Positions 9,142 through 17,947 are shown, counted from the first letter of the stretch. The stretch is 64,000 nucleotides of DNA from Bacteroidales bacterium (GCA_004557385.1 SFEA01000012.1:1-64000), one strand, 5' to 3'. Notes: generated by a model not told the origin, from the letters alone. A program made the numbers and translations.

Positions 9142-9687
9142 TTATTTTTGCGGTTCTTCTTTTGGCTTGCGGTCGAAGAACGGGTTTTTGCTTGCTGCGC
9201 CAATGGCGATGGCAATAGTCTGGTGGCAGTCTGGCAACCAGTTGAGAGATTGGCTGCACCAGCCGGCTGAGAACATCACGCGGGTGTCAAGTCGCAGGTC
9301 GGCGGCCTTTGAGCAGGCTGCGCCTAAGGCAATGCCCACATCCACCGAATTGATGGCGCAAGGCACCTGTTGCGGCTTTGCTACGCACGATTCGAAGCCG
9401 CAATATGCGCAGTTCAGTCCGAGCGGTTCGCTGCGAGTGCCTATGAGCAGCACCGCTTCGCCGCTGAGAATGTTTTCGGCATCGCGAATCAGAAATTTCA
9501 TGCCCGATTCATCGGCTCGACGGCGCATGGCTTCGGCAAGTGTTTCGAGGTCGGCGCGCTCCGAAACAAGTGCAATTTCAATCACGTCAACACCTTTGCC
9601 TTTTGGGGCAGTGCGTGCGGCAATCATCATTTGATGAGCCATCTCAACCACTGCATTGTGGCGGATTAATCGTTCGTTTTCAATCAT
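9142..9687 (-). CDS. DUF2148 ferredoxin-domain-containing protein
   Basis: 181 residues, soluble. Contains a Cys-rich region: NCAYCGFESC, then a lone Cys before the AINSVDVGIALGAACSKA segment, and a late GWCSQSLNWLPDCH motif. This arrangement matches the DUF2148 family, small predicted Fe-S proteins of anaerobes whose reaction is unknown. The start overlaps the stop of the upstream hydrolase gene by 4 bases (9684-9687), so the two are translationally coupled. The C-terminal FFDRKPKEEPQK tail is charged and probably disordered. Confidence 0.85.
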   Translation of the reverse strand: MIENERLIRHNAVVEMAHQMMIAARTAPKGKGVDVIEIALVSERADLETLAEAMRRRADESGMKFLIRDAENILSGEAVLLIGTRSEPLGLNCAYCGFESCVAKPQQVPCAINSVDVGIALGAACSKAADLRLDTRVMFSAGWCSQSLNWLPDCHQTIAIAIGAASKNPFFDRKPKEEPQK

Positions 9688-10847
9688 TTTTTGTTTTCTA
9701 TAAAGTGACGGTACATTATCGATTGTGCATTCACAAGCACGCTGTGGCCGCGGCGCGAACCGTTGCAGATAACCACGAAGCCAAAGTGCTTGTCGGGGTT
9801 GAAGAACATTGCGCTGGTTAATCCGTAAGCGCCACCGGTGTGGCCCGTGAGAGTGACTCCATCGACGAATTTATCGGATTTTTCGAGCGCCAAACCGTAG
9901 TATTCCTTGGTTGGAGTGTGATCGGCTTGCATATTCTTTGCGCTTTTGTCGCTCATGATGCGGGCATTGGTGAGAGGGCTTTTGCCGTAGTTCATGTGCA
10001 TGAGCATGTATTTTGCCAGATTAGGTGCCGAAATCTTCATGCCGCCGGCAGGCGACATCCTCACGGTGTTCACCTCCATTTGGTAATGGTCGAGAATCTC
10101 GATAGGGCGGTAGGCTTGTGGCTGAGCCTCAAATTCCTTGCCGTTCCAAGCGTAGAGAGTGGCGCAGTTGGCTGTGTCCACCGAGTTTACGCAGAAACTG
10201 CTGCCATCAATGCCGAGCGGCTTGAGGATGTGGCGCTCAACGTAGTGGTCGAAGCGTTCGCCGCTCACCTTCTCGATGATGATGCCCAGCAGGTTGAAAT
10301 TCAGGTTGCAGTATTCGTATGCCGTGCCTGGTGCGTATTTGTTGTAGCAGTTGCGCCAGTTGGGGTTTGTTACGGGGTTGATGCAGTCGTAGCTGATGTA
10401 GTAGCCCTCCGAGTCGTTGATGCTGCTGGTGTGCGAAAGCAGCATCTCAATGGTGATTTTGTCGTCGGGGTAGGCAGGATTTCGCAGCGGAAAGTTGAGC
10501 AGCGTGGCGGCGTCGGTGTCGAGCGTCAGTTTGCCCTCGTCAACTAGCGTCATGATTGCTGTTGCCACAAACGATTTAGAAATTGAGGCGATGCGGAACA
10601 TGGTGGATGTGGTGAGCGGTTGCAGAGTGGCAAGGTCTTTGTGGCCGAAGGCTCCAGTGTAAACAATCTGGTTGTCCTTTACCACGGCAAGGCTCACGCC
10701 CACAATACGCAGCGAGTCCATCATATTGCGAATGTCGGCATTGAAGGCGCATTCATCGAAGATTTTGGCACATTTTTGCGGTTCCGAAGCAACCGATGTG
10801 CCATGGCAGAGCACTAAGGTGAGAAGAATTGCTATGACTTTTTTCAT
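9684..10847 (-). CDS. Secreted serine hydrolase (class C beta-lactamase / PBP4-like)
   Basis: 387 residues with a Sec signal peptide (about 1-21). Class C beta-lactamase fold: SxxK motif ISKS in MFRIASISKSFVATA near residue 92, a YxN motif in YEYCNLNFN near 175, and a C-terminal HTGG motif in LTGHTGGAYGL. These supply nucleophile Ser, general-base Lys, Tyr and the KTG-equivalent HTG. Members include esterases, D-amino peptidases and DD-carboxypeptidases, so resistance activity should not be assumed. Coupled to the DUF2148 gene. A TATCTTTGC -7 element is at 10881-10889 on the minus strand. Confidence 0.88.
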   Translation of the reverse strand: MKKVIAILLTLVLCHGTSVASEPQKCAKIFDECAFNADIRNMMDSLRIVGVSLAVVKDNQIVYTGAFGHKDLATLQPLTTSTMFRIASISKSFVATAIMTLVDEGKLTLDTDAATLLNFPLRNPAYPDDKITIEMLLSHTSSINDSEGYYISYDCINPVTNPNWRNCYNKYAPGTAYEYCNLNFNLLGIIIEKVSGERFDHYVERHILKPLGIDGSSFCVNSVDTANCATLYAWNGKEFEAQPQAYRPIEILDHYQMEVNTVRMSPAGGMKISAPNLAKYMLMHMNYGKSPLTNARIMSDKSAKNMQADHTPTKEYYGLALEKSDKFVDGVTLTGHTGGAYGLTSAMFFNPDKHFGFVVICNGSRRGHSVLVNAQSIMYRHFIENKK

Positions 10848-10987
10848 ACGTCAGACGTTGTTAGGTAGTTTTGTTTATTTGCAAAGATAGCTAATTGCTC
10901 GCGAAATTTATGCATCGTTGCGGAATGATTTTTTGATTGAACGCAAAACGATTTGCGGTGATAATTTTGCGGAAAAATGTTTATGCT

Positions 10988-11461
10988 ATGAAAAACACAC
11001 AAGAAACAATGATGTTGGCACTTGCCGGGATGACGGTGGTGCTTGAATATGGATTGGTGCTGGTGGCGGCGCTTGCCGACCTGTGGAGCGGACTGCGCAA
11101 GGCGCGCCGCCGTGGCGAAGCGCGCCGCAGCGAGGCGTTGCGCCGCACGGTGAGTAAGCTGTGTCAATACTACAATGTGATGCTGGCGCTCACAGTTGTA
11201 GATGCCATGCAGATTGGGCTGATGTGCTATGTGCGCGTGGCGTGCGGCTGGGATGCTCCGCTGCTGCCTTGCTTCACGGTGATTGGAGCAATTGGCATTG
11301 CCGCCATCGAAGTGAAAAGCATCTTCGAGAAAGCCGAGGAAAAGACGCAGAGCGACATGGCAAATGCTGCTTCGATGATGCTGAATGCCCTGAAAACGCT
11401 CAATGCCGGTGGCGTGGTAGATTGGAAGTCGATAATTGAAAAGTTGAACATTAAGAATTGA
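10988..11461 (+). CDS. Phage-type holin
   Basis: 157 residues from the chosen start. Two to three hydrophobic segments (about 10-30, 58-80, 85-105) surround a short arginine-rich cytoplasmic loop, and the C-terminal half is amphipathic. This is the layout of Bacteroidales phage holins, which open the inner membrane for endolysin release. The frame extends back to 10937, but a TAATTTTGC -7 element lies at 10962-10970 inside it, so ATG 10988 is preferred. It opens a three-gene phage-like cluster on the plus strand with an endopeptidase 15 bases downstream. That a host-type promoter drives it is an inference. Confidence 0.75.
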   Translation: MKNTQETMMLALAGMTVVLEYGLVLVAALADLWSGLRKARRRGEARRSEALRRTVSKLCQYYNVMLALTVVDAMQIGLMCYVRVACGWDAPLLPCFTVIGAIGIAAIEVKSIFEKAEEKTQSDMANAASMMLNALKTLNAGGVVDWKSIIEKLNIKN

Positions 11462-11476
11462 AAGGAGAAGAAAAGT

Positions 11477-11875
11477 ATGAAATTCTTCGATGAAACCGAA
11501 CTTACGGCGTCGGCAACGGCGCAGGCACGAGGCATCGACAACACTCCGCCGGCGCAAGCAGCGGAAGCCCTAAGGCTGCTTGTGGAGAATGTGCTCGACC
11601 CTTTGCGCGAGGCATTTGGCGCGCCAATCTATGTTAACAGCGGTTACCGATGCGCTGCCCTCAATGTGCTTGTGGGTGGTGTGGCTACGAGCCAGCACCT
11701 GCGTGGTGAAGCGGCTGACGTGACTGCCGGCAGCCGCGATGCTAACGTCAGGCTGTGGCGATTGCTCAAGCGCCTGCGATTGCCGGTAGACCAGGCAATC
11801 AACGAACACGATTATGCGTGGATTCACATCTCTCATTCACGCAGCAATAGGCACGAATTCATCGTGCAAAATTGA
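11477..11875 (+). CDS. Peptidase M15A family endolysin
   Basis: 132 residues, no signal peptide. Peptidase_M15_3 signature: VNSGYRCAALNVLVGG then SQHLRGEAADV (zinc-binding His and Asp) and a C-terminal WIHISH with the third zinc ligand. These enzymes cut D-Ala/L-amino-acid bonds of peptidoglycan and serve as endolysins in Bacteroidales phages. The lack of a signal peptide and the holin just upstream fit holin-dependent release. All metal-site residues expected for activity are visible, so the protein should be functional. The portal gene starts 34 bases downstream. Confidence 0.88.
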   Translation: MKFFDETELTASATAQARGIDNTPPAQAAEALRLLVENVLDPLREAFGAPIYVNSGYRCAALNVLVGGVATSQHLRGEAADVTAGSRDANVRLWRLLKRLRLPVDQAINEHDYAWIHISHSRSNRHEFIVQN

Positions 11876-11909
11876 AAACAATGTTGAAATTATAACGATT
11901 AAATCGAAC

Positions 11910-13343
11910 ATGAAGAACAAACAGATAAGCAAAGAAATCGGCATGGCAAGTGGCAACGATCTGATGGTGCTTCAGGCAGCCTACAAGGCGTGGACTAATG
12001 GCAGCGCATTGCGTGCCACGCGAAATCGAAACAAGGCATTCACCTACGGACGCCAATGGGAAGACTTGATGCAAGACGAGCTTGGCAATACTGTCACCGA
12101 GGGCGAAAACATGCGCAACCGTGGCTGTCAGCCAATCACGAACAACCTTATCAGGCAAATGGTTAAAACGGTGATTGGACGCTTCAGAAACCGCAGAATG
12201 AGCGAAAAGCCCGATGAAACCGTGGGTAAAGTGTATAAATCGTGCTTGCTCGACGAGGTTGACAGTCGCGCGCTTGAGGAGTTTTTGATTTCGGGGTGCG
12301 TGGTGCAGCGCATCGATGTAGATAGCGACGTGTTTGGCAGCAGTCTGCGCGTCGACAATGTGAATTTCAATCACTTTTTCATGAACAACATGGCAGATTG
12401 CCGAGCGTGGGACGATGAGATAGTGGGGCAATTGCACGACCTCACTCTTGCCGACTTGCTGCGCAAAGTGTCACGAGGCAATCGTGCTCATGCCGAGGCA
12501 GTTCGCCGCCTTTACACCAACGAAGTTGTGCACCGAACCGACGATTTCACCGCACTTATTGGCACAGATTGGCAGTCGGGCGCCGAGTTTTGGCGAGCAT
12601 CGAGCGGCAAATGCCGAGCCATTGAGGTGTGGACGCTTGAGAGCCGCGAGGTGCTTGTGTGCCACCGCCGCAGTACGGCGCAACTGATGGTGGTGCCATA
12701 CGCCAGCAATGAGGCTCGGGCGCTGCTTGCCGATGCCGATGTGGCTACGCGCTGGGATATTGCCAAAGAGTGGCATTGCCGGTGGTTTTCGCCTATGGGC
12801 GATTTGCTTTGCCACTATTGCTCCGAATATCGTCACGGCAGCCATCCGTTTGCCATAAAGATGTATCCGCTCATCGACGGCGAGATTCACTCGCTGGTGG
12901 AGGATGTGATAGGACAGCAGAAATTTGTGAACAGACTCACCACTATGCTCAACCACATGATGAAAACCTCAGCCAAGGGCGTTCTGCTATTTCCGGTGGA
13001 TTCGATGCCGGAAGGGTTCACGTGGCGCGATATACGCAAGGTGTGGGCGTCGGCTGATGGTGTGCTTCCATTCTCCGAGCGCGACACCGATGCCAAGCCC
13101 GAGCAGATTGTGGGCAATGGCAACAATTTGGGCGCGTATGAGATGATTAACCTGCAGATGAAGCTGTTTGAATATGTGTCGGGCGTGAACGGTTCGCTGC
13201 AAGGCAGGCATCAGCAAGGCACCAATTCCACCAAACTCTATGAGAGCGAGGTGGACAACGGCGACATTGCCATAAGCGACCTTATACTCACCTTCGACTC
13301 GTTCGTGAAGATGCGCAACCGCAAAATTTGCCTCACGCGCTAA
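11910..13343 (+). CDS. Phage portal protein, probably C-terminally truncated
   Basis: 477 residues from ATG 11910; the open frame extends to 11814 through the endolysin gene, which is less likely. The sequence has the character of P22-like portal proteins: an N-terminal NNLIRQMVKTVIGRFRN segment, a beta-rich middle, and a long C-terminal helix region with GQQKFVNRLTTMLNHMMKTSAKGV. Portals form the dodecameric DNA channel of tailed phages. This one ends abruptly in SFVKMRNRKICLTR, 4 bases before a strong terminator, where relatives normally continue. No terminase, capsid or tail gene follows. It is therefore a remnant, or a part kept for another purpose. Confidence 0.65.
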   Translation: MKNKQISKEIGMASGNDLMVLQAAYKAWTNGSALRATRNRNKAFTYGRQWEDLMQDELGNTVTEGENMRNRGCQPITNNLIRQMVKTVIGRFRNRRMSEKPDETVGKVYKSCLLDEVDSRALEEFLISGCVVQRIDVDSDVFGSSLRVDNVNFNHFFMNNMADCRAWDDEIVGQLHDLTLADLLRKVSRGNRAHAEAVRRLYTNEVVHRTDDFTALIGTDWQSGAEFWRASSGKCRAIEVWTLESREVLVCHRRSTAQLMVVPYASNEARALLADADVATRWDIAKEWHCRWFSPMGDLLCHYCSEYRHGSHPFAIKMYPLIDGEIHSLVEDVIGQQKFVNRLTTMLNHMMKTSAKGVLLFPVDSMPEGFTWRDIRKVWASADGVLPFSERDTDAKPEQIVGNGNNLGAYEMINLQMKLFEYVSGVNGSLQGRHQQGTNSTKLYESEVDNGDIAISDLILTFDSFVKMRNRKICLTR

Positions 13344-13347
13344 TGCT

Positions 13348-13388
13348 CACGGGGCTGCGACAAATGCAAGAGATGTCGCAGCCCCGTG
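13348..13388. terminator. Strong bidirectional terminator
   Basis: A perfect 15-bp GC-rich inverted repeat (13348-13362 / 13374-13388) with an 11-nt loop, followed by GGGTTTTT. It separates the portal gene from the convergent symporter gene. Confidence 0.8.
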
Positions 13389-13412
13389 ATGGGTTTTTGC
13401 CGATTTCATCGG

Positions 13413-14765
13413 TTATTTTTTGAAATATTTCTTTGCTTCGCGGCGAACAACAGGTGCCAGTTTCAGCAGCGCGAACATGGTGGGAATCGACATCAAAGCA
13501 AATGCGAGGTCCATCACAGCCACCACGGTGTCGAGGGTGACGATGCACGACACCACAATCATTGCCAGATAGAAATATTCGTAGTATTTGCTGTTTTCCA
13601 CGCCGAACAGATAGCCCGTGCACTTGGTGCCATAGTAGCTGTAGGAAAACATTGTAGAGAACGCAAAGAAGAACACAATCACCATGAGCAGATATTGCCC
13701 AATGTGCGGAATCAGCGTGCCAAACGCGCCCAAGGCGATATACAAGCCTTTGATGCCCTCCACGTCGAGGTAATTGCGAGCCATGAGAATGGGTATTGCC
13801 GTGAGCGTGCACACAAGGCCTGAATCGATAGCAGGGCCGAGCATCGCCACCAAGCCCTCGCGCACCGGCTCGGCATTCTTGCTGGCGCCGTGCATCAGCG
13901 ACGCGGTGCCTACACCAGCCTCGTTGACGTACATTGCGCGTCGGGCGCCCACTACAGCCACACCAGCCAATCCGCCAATGCCGGCATCGAGGTTGAAAGC
14001 GCCGTTGAAGATGTCGGCAAACACGCCGGGCAGCAGGTGGAGGTTCATCACAATCACAATGCCCACAAGTATGAAGTAGAGCGACACCATCAGCGGAACT
14101 ATCTTTGTGGCAATGAGCGATATGCGCTTTATTCCGCCCAGCATCACCACAGCCACCGGAATCACCATGAGTATGCCAATCACGGCGCGCAGTTGCCAGG
14201 TGTTTTCGAGGTGGAGCAGTGGGTCGGTGATGACGGTGATTAGCGACTCGGTGAGCTGATTGGCTTGCATCACGCACAAGCAACCTATCATTGCAAATAT
14301 GCAGAAGAACTTGGCAAGCGGTTTCAGCTTTGGGCTGATGCCCTCGGTGAGCACATACATCGGGCCGCCTTGCACGTTGCCCTTGTTGTCTTTGCCTTTA
14401 TACATTATTGCAAGAGTGCCCTCGAAAAACTTCGTTGCCATGCCAAACAAGGCGCTCACCCACATCCAGAATATTGCGCCCGGACCGCCCATGGCTATGG
14501 CGATTGCCACGCCGGCAATGTTGCCCATGCCTACGGTGCTGCTGATGGCGCTCATGAGCGCCTGAAAGCTGCTTATCTGACCTTCGCCCTGCTGCTTGGT
14601 GCGCAACGAACGAATGGCGCGGCGGGTGTAGCGCAACGGCACCAGCCCCGAGTAGAGAAACAAAAAGAAGCCGCCGCCAATCAGCCAGATGAACAGCGGA
14701 TAGCCACAAACAAAATCGGTGACCGTGGAGAGCCCTTGGCTCAGTGATTCGAATATACCATCCAT
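13413..14765 (-). CDS. Alanine/glycine:cation symporter (AGCS family)
   Basis: 450 residues with about ten predicted membrane spans. AGCS signatures are clear: SALMSAISSTVGMGNIAGVAIAIAMGGPGAIFWMW near residues 67-103 and GGPMYVLTEG near 133. AGCS carriers import alanine or glycine with Na+ or H+ across the inner membrane. Length is normal for the family. It is monocistronic with a TACCTTTGC promoter element at 14854-14862 on the minus strand. The exact substrate cannot be read from the sequence. Confidence 0.93.
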   Translation of the reverse strand: MDGIFESLSQGLSTVTDFVCGYPLFIWLIGGGFFLFLYSGLVPLRYTRRAIRSLRTKQQGEGQISSFQALMSAISSTVGMGNIAGVAIAIAMGGPGAIFWMWVSALFGMATKFFEGTLAIMYKGKDNKGNVQGGPMYVLTEGISPKLKPLAKFFCIFAMIGCLCVMQANQLTESLITVITDPLLHLENTWQLRAVIGILMVIPVAVVMLGGIKRISLIATKIVPLMVSLYFILVGIVIVMNLHLLPGVFADIFNGAFNLDAGIGGLAGVAVVGARRAMYVNEAGVGTASLMHGASKNAEPVREGLVAMLGPAIDSGLVCTLTAIPILMARNYLDVEGIKGLYIALGAFGTLIPHIGQYLLMVIVFFFAFSTMFSYSYYGTKCTGYLFGVENSKYYEYFYLAMIVVSCIVTLDTVVAVMDLAFALMSIPTMFALLKLAPVVRREAKKYFKK

Positions 14766-15006
14766 GAAAAATAATCTTTCTTACGCAAAAAAATAGTGTT
14801 TGCAAAGCATCCGGTGCCTCGCATGTGGCGCATGCCGAATGACGAATGCGGGTGCAAAGGTAGCAATTTTATGTTGAATATGAAAACATTGCGCCCTGTT
14901 GCGGCGGCAATCGCCACGAATTGAATGTGCCGAAAGTGGTAAGAATTGCTTTGCGGTGCAAAATGTGACTGATAGTAGCAAATTATTGTGCATTTTGTTA
15001 GGTGAT

Positions 15007-15039
15007 TTTGTGAAACTATGGAAAAATGTATTATCTTTG
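15007..15039 (+). promoter_or_regulatory. asnA promoter
   Basis: TTTG at 15007-15010, a 21-nt spacer and TATCTTTG at 15032-15039: a textbook Bacteroidetes sigma promoter. The start would be near 15046, giving a leader of about 100 nt before the asnA ATG. The rest of the 14766-15147 gap holds the divergent symporter promoter and no other gene. Confidence 0.7.
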
Positions 15040-15147
15040 CAGAGATTTTGCAAAAAAATAGGCTGGAAAAGGCTCGGCTATTGGGTTTTTGGCTGTCGCT
15101 ATCTTTCGCACAAATCAAATGAGGGAAATAATAATATTAACAACGAT

Positions 15148-16182
15148 ATGGCACTGATTGTACCAAAAAAGTATAAGCAAAAATTGCTGCCCGAAACCAC
15201 TGAGGTGGCAATCAAAAAAATTAAAGAAACATTCCAGCAAAAGCTGGCAGCGGCACTTAATCTGCGCCGCGTGACAGCACCACTGTTTGTGCTCAGCGGC
15301 ACCGGCATTAACGACGACCTTAACGGTGTTGAGCATGCAGTGGCGTTTAACATCGAGTGTATGAACGGAAGCCGCGCCGAGGTGGTGCACTCGCTTGCCA
15401 AGTGGAAGCGAATGAAGCTCGGGGCATACGACATAGCGCCAGGCTACGGCATCTACACCGACATGAACGCCATTCGCACCTTCGAAGAACTCGACAATAT
15501 CCACTCGCTGTACGTCGACCAATGGGACTGGGAGCAGAGCATCAATCGCTGCGACCGCAATTTGGCGTACCTAAAAGCCACTGTCGAGAAAATCTATTGT
15601 GCCGTGCGCGAAACCGAATGGAAAATCTACGAAGACTTCCCGCACATCACTCCGCGCCTGCCCGAAAAGCTCGTGTTTATTCACAGCGAGGAGTTGCTGC
15701 AGATGTATCCCGATTGCACCGCAAAAGAACGTGAAGCCAAGATTGCCAAGAAATATGGCGCCGTGTTCATCATAGGTATAGGTAACCCGTTGAGCAACGG
15801 CGAACCGCACGACGGCCGTGCCCCCGACTACGACGACTGGATTTCGGAGAACGAAGACGGATTCCGTGGGCTCAATGGCGACCTCATCCTTTGGGACAGC
15901 GTGCTTGAGATACCGTTCGAGCTGTCGTCGATGGGCATACGCGTGAGCGAAGAAAGCCTCGTTGCCCAGCTCAAGGCACGCGGCTGCGAGGAGCGCCTTA
16001 ACCTGGCATTCCACCGCGCCCTGATGGCTGGCGAGCTGCCGTATTCGATTGGCGGCGGCATCGGGCAAAGCCGTTTGTGCATGTATCTGCTGCAAAAAGC
16101 CCACATCGGCGAGGTGCAAGCCAGCATCTGGCCCGACAACCAGGTTGAAGAATGCCGCAAACACGGCATATTGCTAATGTAA
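15148..16182 (+). CDS. asnA: Aspartate--ammonia ligase
   Basis: 344 residues from ATG 15148 (MALIVPKKYKQ); the upstream open frame lies in the leader. AsnA forms asparagine from aspartate, ATP and ammonia. The family core is visible: VTAPLFVLSGTGINDDLNG, the VVHSLAKWKRMKL segment, YVDQWDWE, and the C-terminal GGGIGQSRLCMYLL class II tRNA-synthetase-like ATP motif. Length is normal. It has its own promoter and terminator, so it is monocistronic. AsnA depends on free ammonia, in contrast to glutamine-dependent AsnB. Confidence 0.96.
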   Translation: MALIVPKKYKQKLLPETTEVAIKKIKETFQQKLAAALNLRRVTAPLFVLSGTGINDDLNGVEHAVAFNIECMNGSRAEVVHSLAKWKRMKLGAYDIAPGYGIYTDMNAIRTFEELDNIHSLYVDQWDWEQSINRCDRNLAYLKATVEKIYCAVRETEWKIYEDFPHITPRLPEKLVFIHSEELLQMYPDCTAKEREAKIAKKYGAVFIIGIGNPLSNGEPHDGRAPDYDDWISENEDGFRGLNGDLILWDSVLEIPFELSSMGIRVSEESLVAQLKARGCEERLNLAFHRALMAGELPYSIGGGIGQSRLCMYLLQKAHIGEVQASIWPDNQVEECRKHGILLM

Positions 16183-16211
16183 TATTTCACGCACCGAAAT
16201 ATAAAGAAAAA

Positions 16212-16253
16212 AGCACATGGCGCAAATTATTGCGCTGTGTGCTGCACTTTTTT
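16212..16253 (+). terminator. asnA terminator
   Basis: AGCACA/TGTGCT and GCGCAA/TTGCGC form a nearly perfect stem, followed by a run of six T from 16248. Confidence 0.75.
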
Positions 16254-16263
16254 GTAGCACCCT

Positions 16264-16296
16264 ATTGTGCGAGTGCAGGAAATGCAGTAACTTTGC
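16264..16296 (+). promoter_or_regulatory. metK promoter
   Basis: TTGT at 16264-16267, a 20-nt spacer and TAACTTTGC at 16288-16296. Transcription should start near 16303, so the whole riboswitch region lies in a leader of about 145 nt. Confidence 0.7.
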
Positions 16297-16321
16297 AGTC
16301 CGAAAAAATTATTTATTAACT

Positions 16322-16450
16322 CATGTGGAAAAATTTGGCTGCTTGCAACCACACTAAAAAATGCTAAAACTGCATTCTTGATATTAAAACAATCCAGATT
16401 GCTTATTAAACTTTTAGCATTTTTCCACTTTAAACCAAATTGGAAAAATG
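16322..16450 (+). promoter_or_regulatory. SAM-II-like riboswitch with start-codon hairpin
   Basis: Aptamer, 16324-16369: P1 strands TGTGG (16324-16328) and CCACA (16349-16353), an AATTTGG stretch after the first strand, CTTGCAA before the second, then CTAAA and GCTAAAA. This order is what I recall of the SAM-II class. Expression platform: CATTTTTCCA (16418-16427) pairs perfectly with TGGAAAAATG (16441-16450), which contains the metK ATG. The overlapping strand 16419-16428 also pairs perfectly (10 bp) with GTGGAAAAAT (16325-16334) of the aptamer, and TTTTAGCAT (16412-16420) pairs with ATGCTAAAA (16361-16369). Predicted logic: with SAM bound the aptamer holds its 5' strand and the start codon is masked; without SAM the start codon is free. 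Confidence 0.75.
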
Positions 16451-17749
16451 AAGAATTATTTGTTTACATCCGAATCGGTGTCGGAGGGTCATCCCGACAA
16501 GGTGGCTGACCAAATCTCTGACGCTGTTCTTGACAAACTGCTCGCCTACGACCGCGACTCGAAGGTGGCTGTTGAAACACTCGTTACAACCGGCCAGGTG
16601 GTGATTGCCGGCGAAGTGCGCTCCGATGCCTACATCGACCTCATGGACGTGACCCGCGGAGTGATTAATCGCATTGGCTATAACAAGGCTGAGTATAAGT
16701 TCGACGGAGCGTCGTGCGGTGTGCTCTCTGCCATTCACGAGCAGAGCAGCGACATCAATCAGGGCGTGGTTCGCGCCACTGCCGAGGAGCAAGGCGCCGG
16801 CGACCAGGGCATGATGTTCGGCTATGCCGTTAACGAAACACCCAACCTGATGCCCCTCACACTCGACCTCTCGCACCGCATCTTGGTGGAACTGGCTGCC
16901 ATTCGCCGCGAGGGCAAGCTGATGACTTATCTGCGTCCCGACTCAAAGAGTCAGGTGACTGTTGAATACGATGGCGAAACGCACAAGCCAGTGCGCATCC
17001 ACACCATTGTTGTGAGCACTCAGCACGACGAGTTTGTTGCGCCTGTCGACGGCAGTGCCAAGGCTCAGAAGCGTGCCGACGACATTATGCTCGAAAACAT
17101 CTATTATGATGTGAAATACATCCTCATGCCGCGCGTAAAGGCTTCGTTGCCTGCCGACATTCAGGCTCTGTTCGACGACAAAATCATTTATCACGTCAAC
17201 CCAACCGGCAAATTTGTGATTGGTGGCCCTAACGGCGACACCGGTCTCACCGGTCGCAAGATTATTGTTGACACCTACGGCGGACGCGGCGCTCATGGCG
17301 GTGGCGCATTCTCGGGCAAGGACCCGAGCAAGGTTGACCGCTCGGCTGCCTACGCTGCACGCCACGTCGCCAAAAATGCTGTGGCAGCCGGCGTTGCCGA
17401 CGAGATGCTTGTGCAGGTGGCATACGCCATTGGCGTTGCTCGCCCGGTGAGCTTCTTCGTGAACACCTACGGCACCAGCCATGTGAATATGAGCGACCAA
17501 GAGATTGCCGACCGCCTGAACGAGCTGTTCGACATGACCCCTTATGGCATTGAGCAGCGCCTCAAGCTGCGTGCGCCAATCTACGAGGAAACCGCTGCCT
17601 ACGGCCACATGGGCCGCGAACCTCGCAAGGTGGTTAAGCACTTCACTTCGCGCTACAACGGTGCCAAGAGCATCGACGTGGAGGTGGAACTGTTCACGTG
17701 GGAGAAGCTCGACTATGTCGACCGCGTGAAGGCTGCCTTCGGGCTTTGA
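16448..17749 (+). CDS. metK: S-adenosylmethionine synthase
   Basis: 433 residues. Makes SAM from methionine and ATP. Family motifs: SVSEGHPDKVADQISDA at the N-terminus, the GAGDQGMMFGYA hexapeptide region near 115, and GGRGAHGGGAFSGKDPSKVDRS near 278-299, the phosphate-binding loop. Start ATG 16448 is fixed by the MKNYLFTSESVSEGHP N-terminus. The leader carries a SAM-II-like riboswitch whose 3' hairpin includes this ATG, so translation is predicted to fall when SAM is abundant. Monocistronic. Confidence 0.97.
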   Translation: MKNYLFTSESVSEGHPDKVADQISDAVLDKLLAYDRDSKVAVETLVTTGQVVIAGEVRSDAYIDLMDVTRGVINRIGYNKAEYKFDGASCGVLSAIHEQSSDINQGVVRATAEEQGAGDQGMMFGYAVNETPNLMPLTLDLSHRILVELAAIRREGKLMTYLRPDSKSQVTVEYDGETHKPVRIHTIVVSTQHDEFVAPVDGSAKAQKRADDIMLENIYYDVKYILMPRVKASLPADIQALFDDKIIYHVNPTGKFVIGGPNGDTGLTGRKIIVDTYGGRGAHGGGAFSGKDPSKVDRSAAYAARHVAKNAVAAGVADEMLVQVAYAIGVARPVSFFVNTYGTSHVNMSDQEIADRLNELFDMTPYGIEQRLKLRAPIYEETAAYGHMGREPRKVVKHFTSRYNGAKSIDVEVELFTWEKLDYVDRVKAAFGL

Positions 17750-17861
17750 ACCTGCGCAATAATCTGCCGTGACTTGACCTTCGGGATTTGCCGAAATGGG
17801 ATGTCAGGCGTTAAATCGACTTTTTTCGTCGCTATAACTTTAGCGATTAGTGATTAATATT

Positions 17862-17896
17862 TCGGGGTATCCTTATACGGGACGCCCCGATTTTAG
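17862..17896 (+). terminator. Possible metK terminator
   Basis: An imperfect hairpin (TCGGGG near 17862 with CCCCGA ending 17890) followed by TTTTAG. Weak. The sequence from the metK stop to here holds no gene. Confidence 0.4.
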
Positions 17897-17947
17897 TTAA
17901 CAAACCTTTATTGTGGCTCTGATTGAGTTAAAATATATTAAACGGAT

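Noticed and set aside
9684..10847. Calling the class C hydrolase an antibiotic-resistance beta-lactamase
   Set aside because: The fold is shared with esterases and peptidases, and no resistance context or AmpR-type regulator is present.
10844..11557. A 237-residue minus-strand frame opposite the holin gene
   Set aside because: It has no membrane or domain pattern and is antisense to a clear holin/endolysin pair. Long antisense frames are common in this GC-skewed codon usage.
16322..16450. SAM-I (S-box) riboswitch upstream of metK
   Set aside because: None of the S-box core strings or the four-way junction are visible. The CTTGCAA-CCAC and GCTAAA strings instead fit the SAM-II class.
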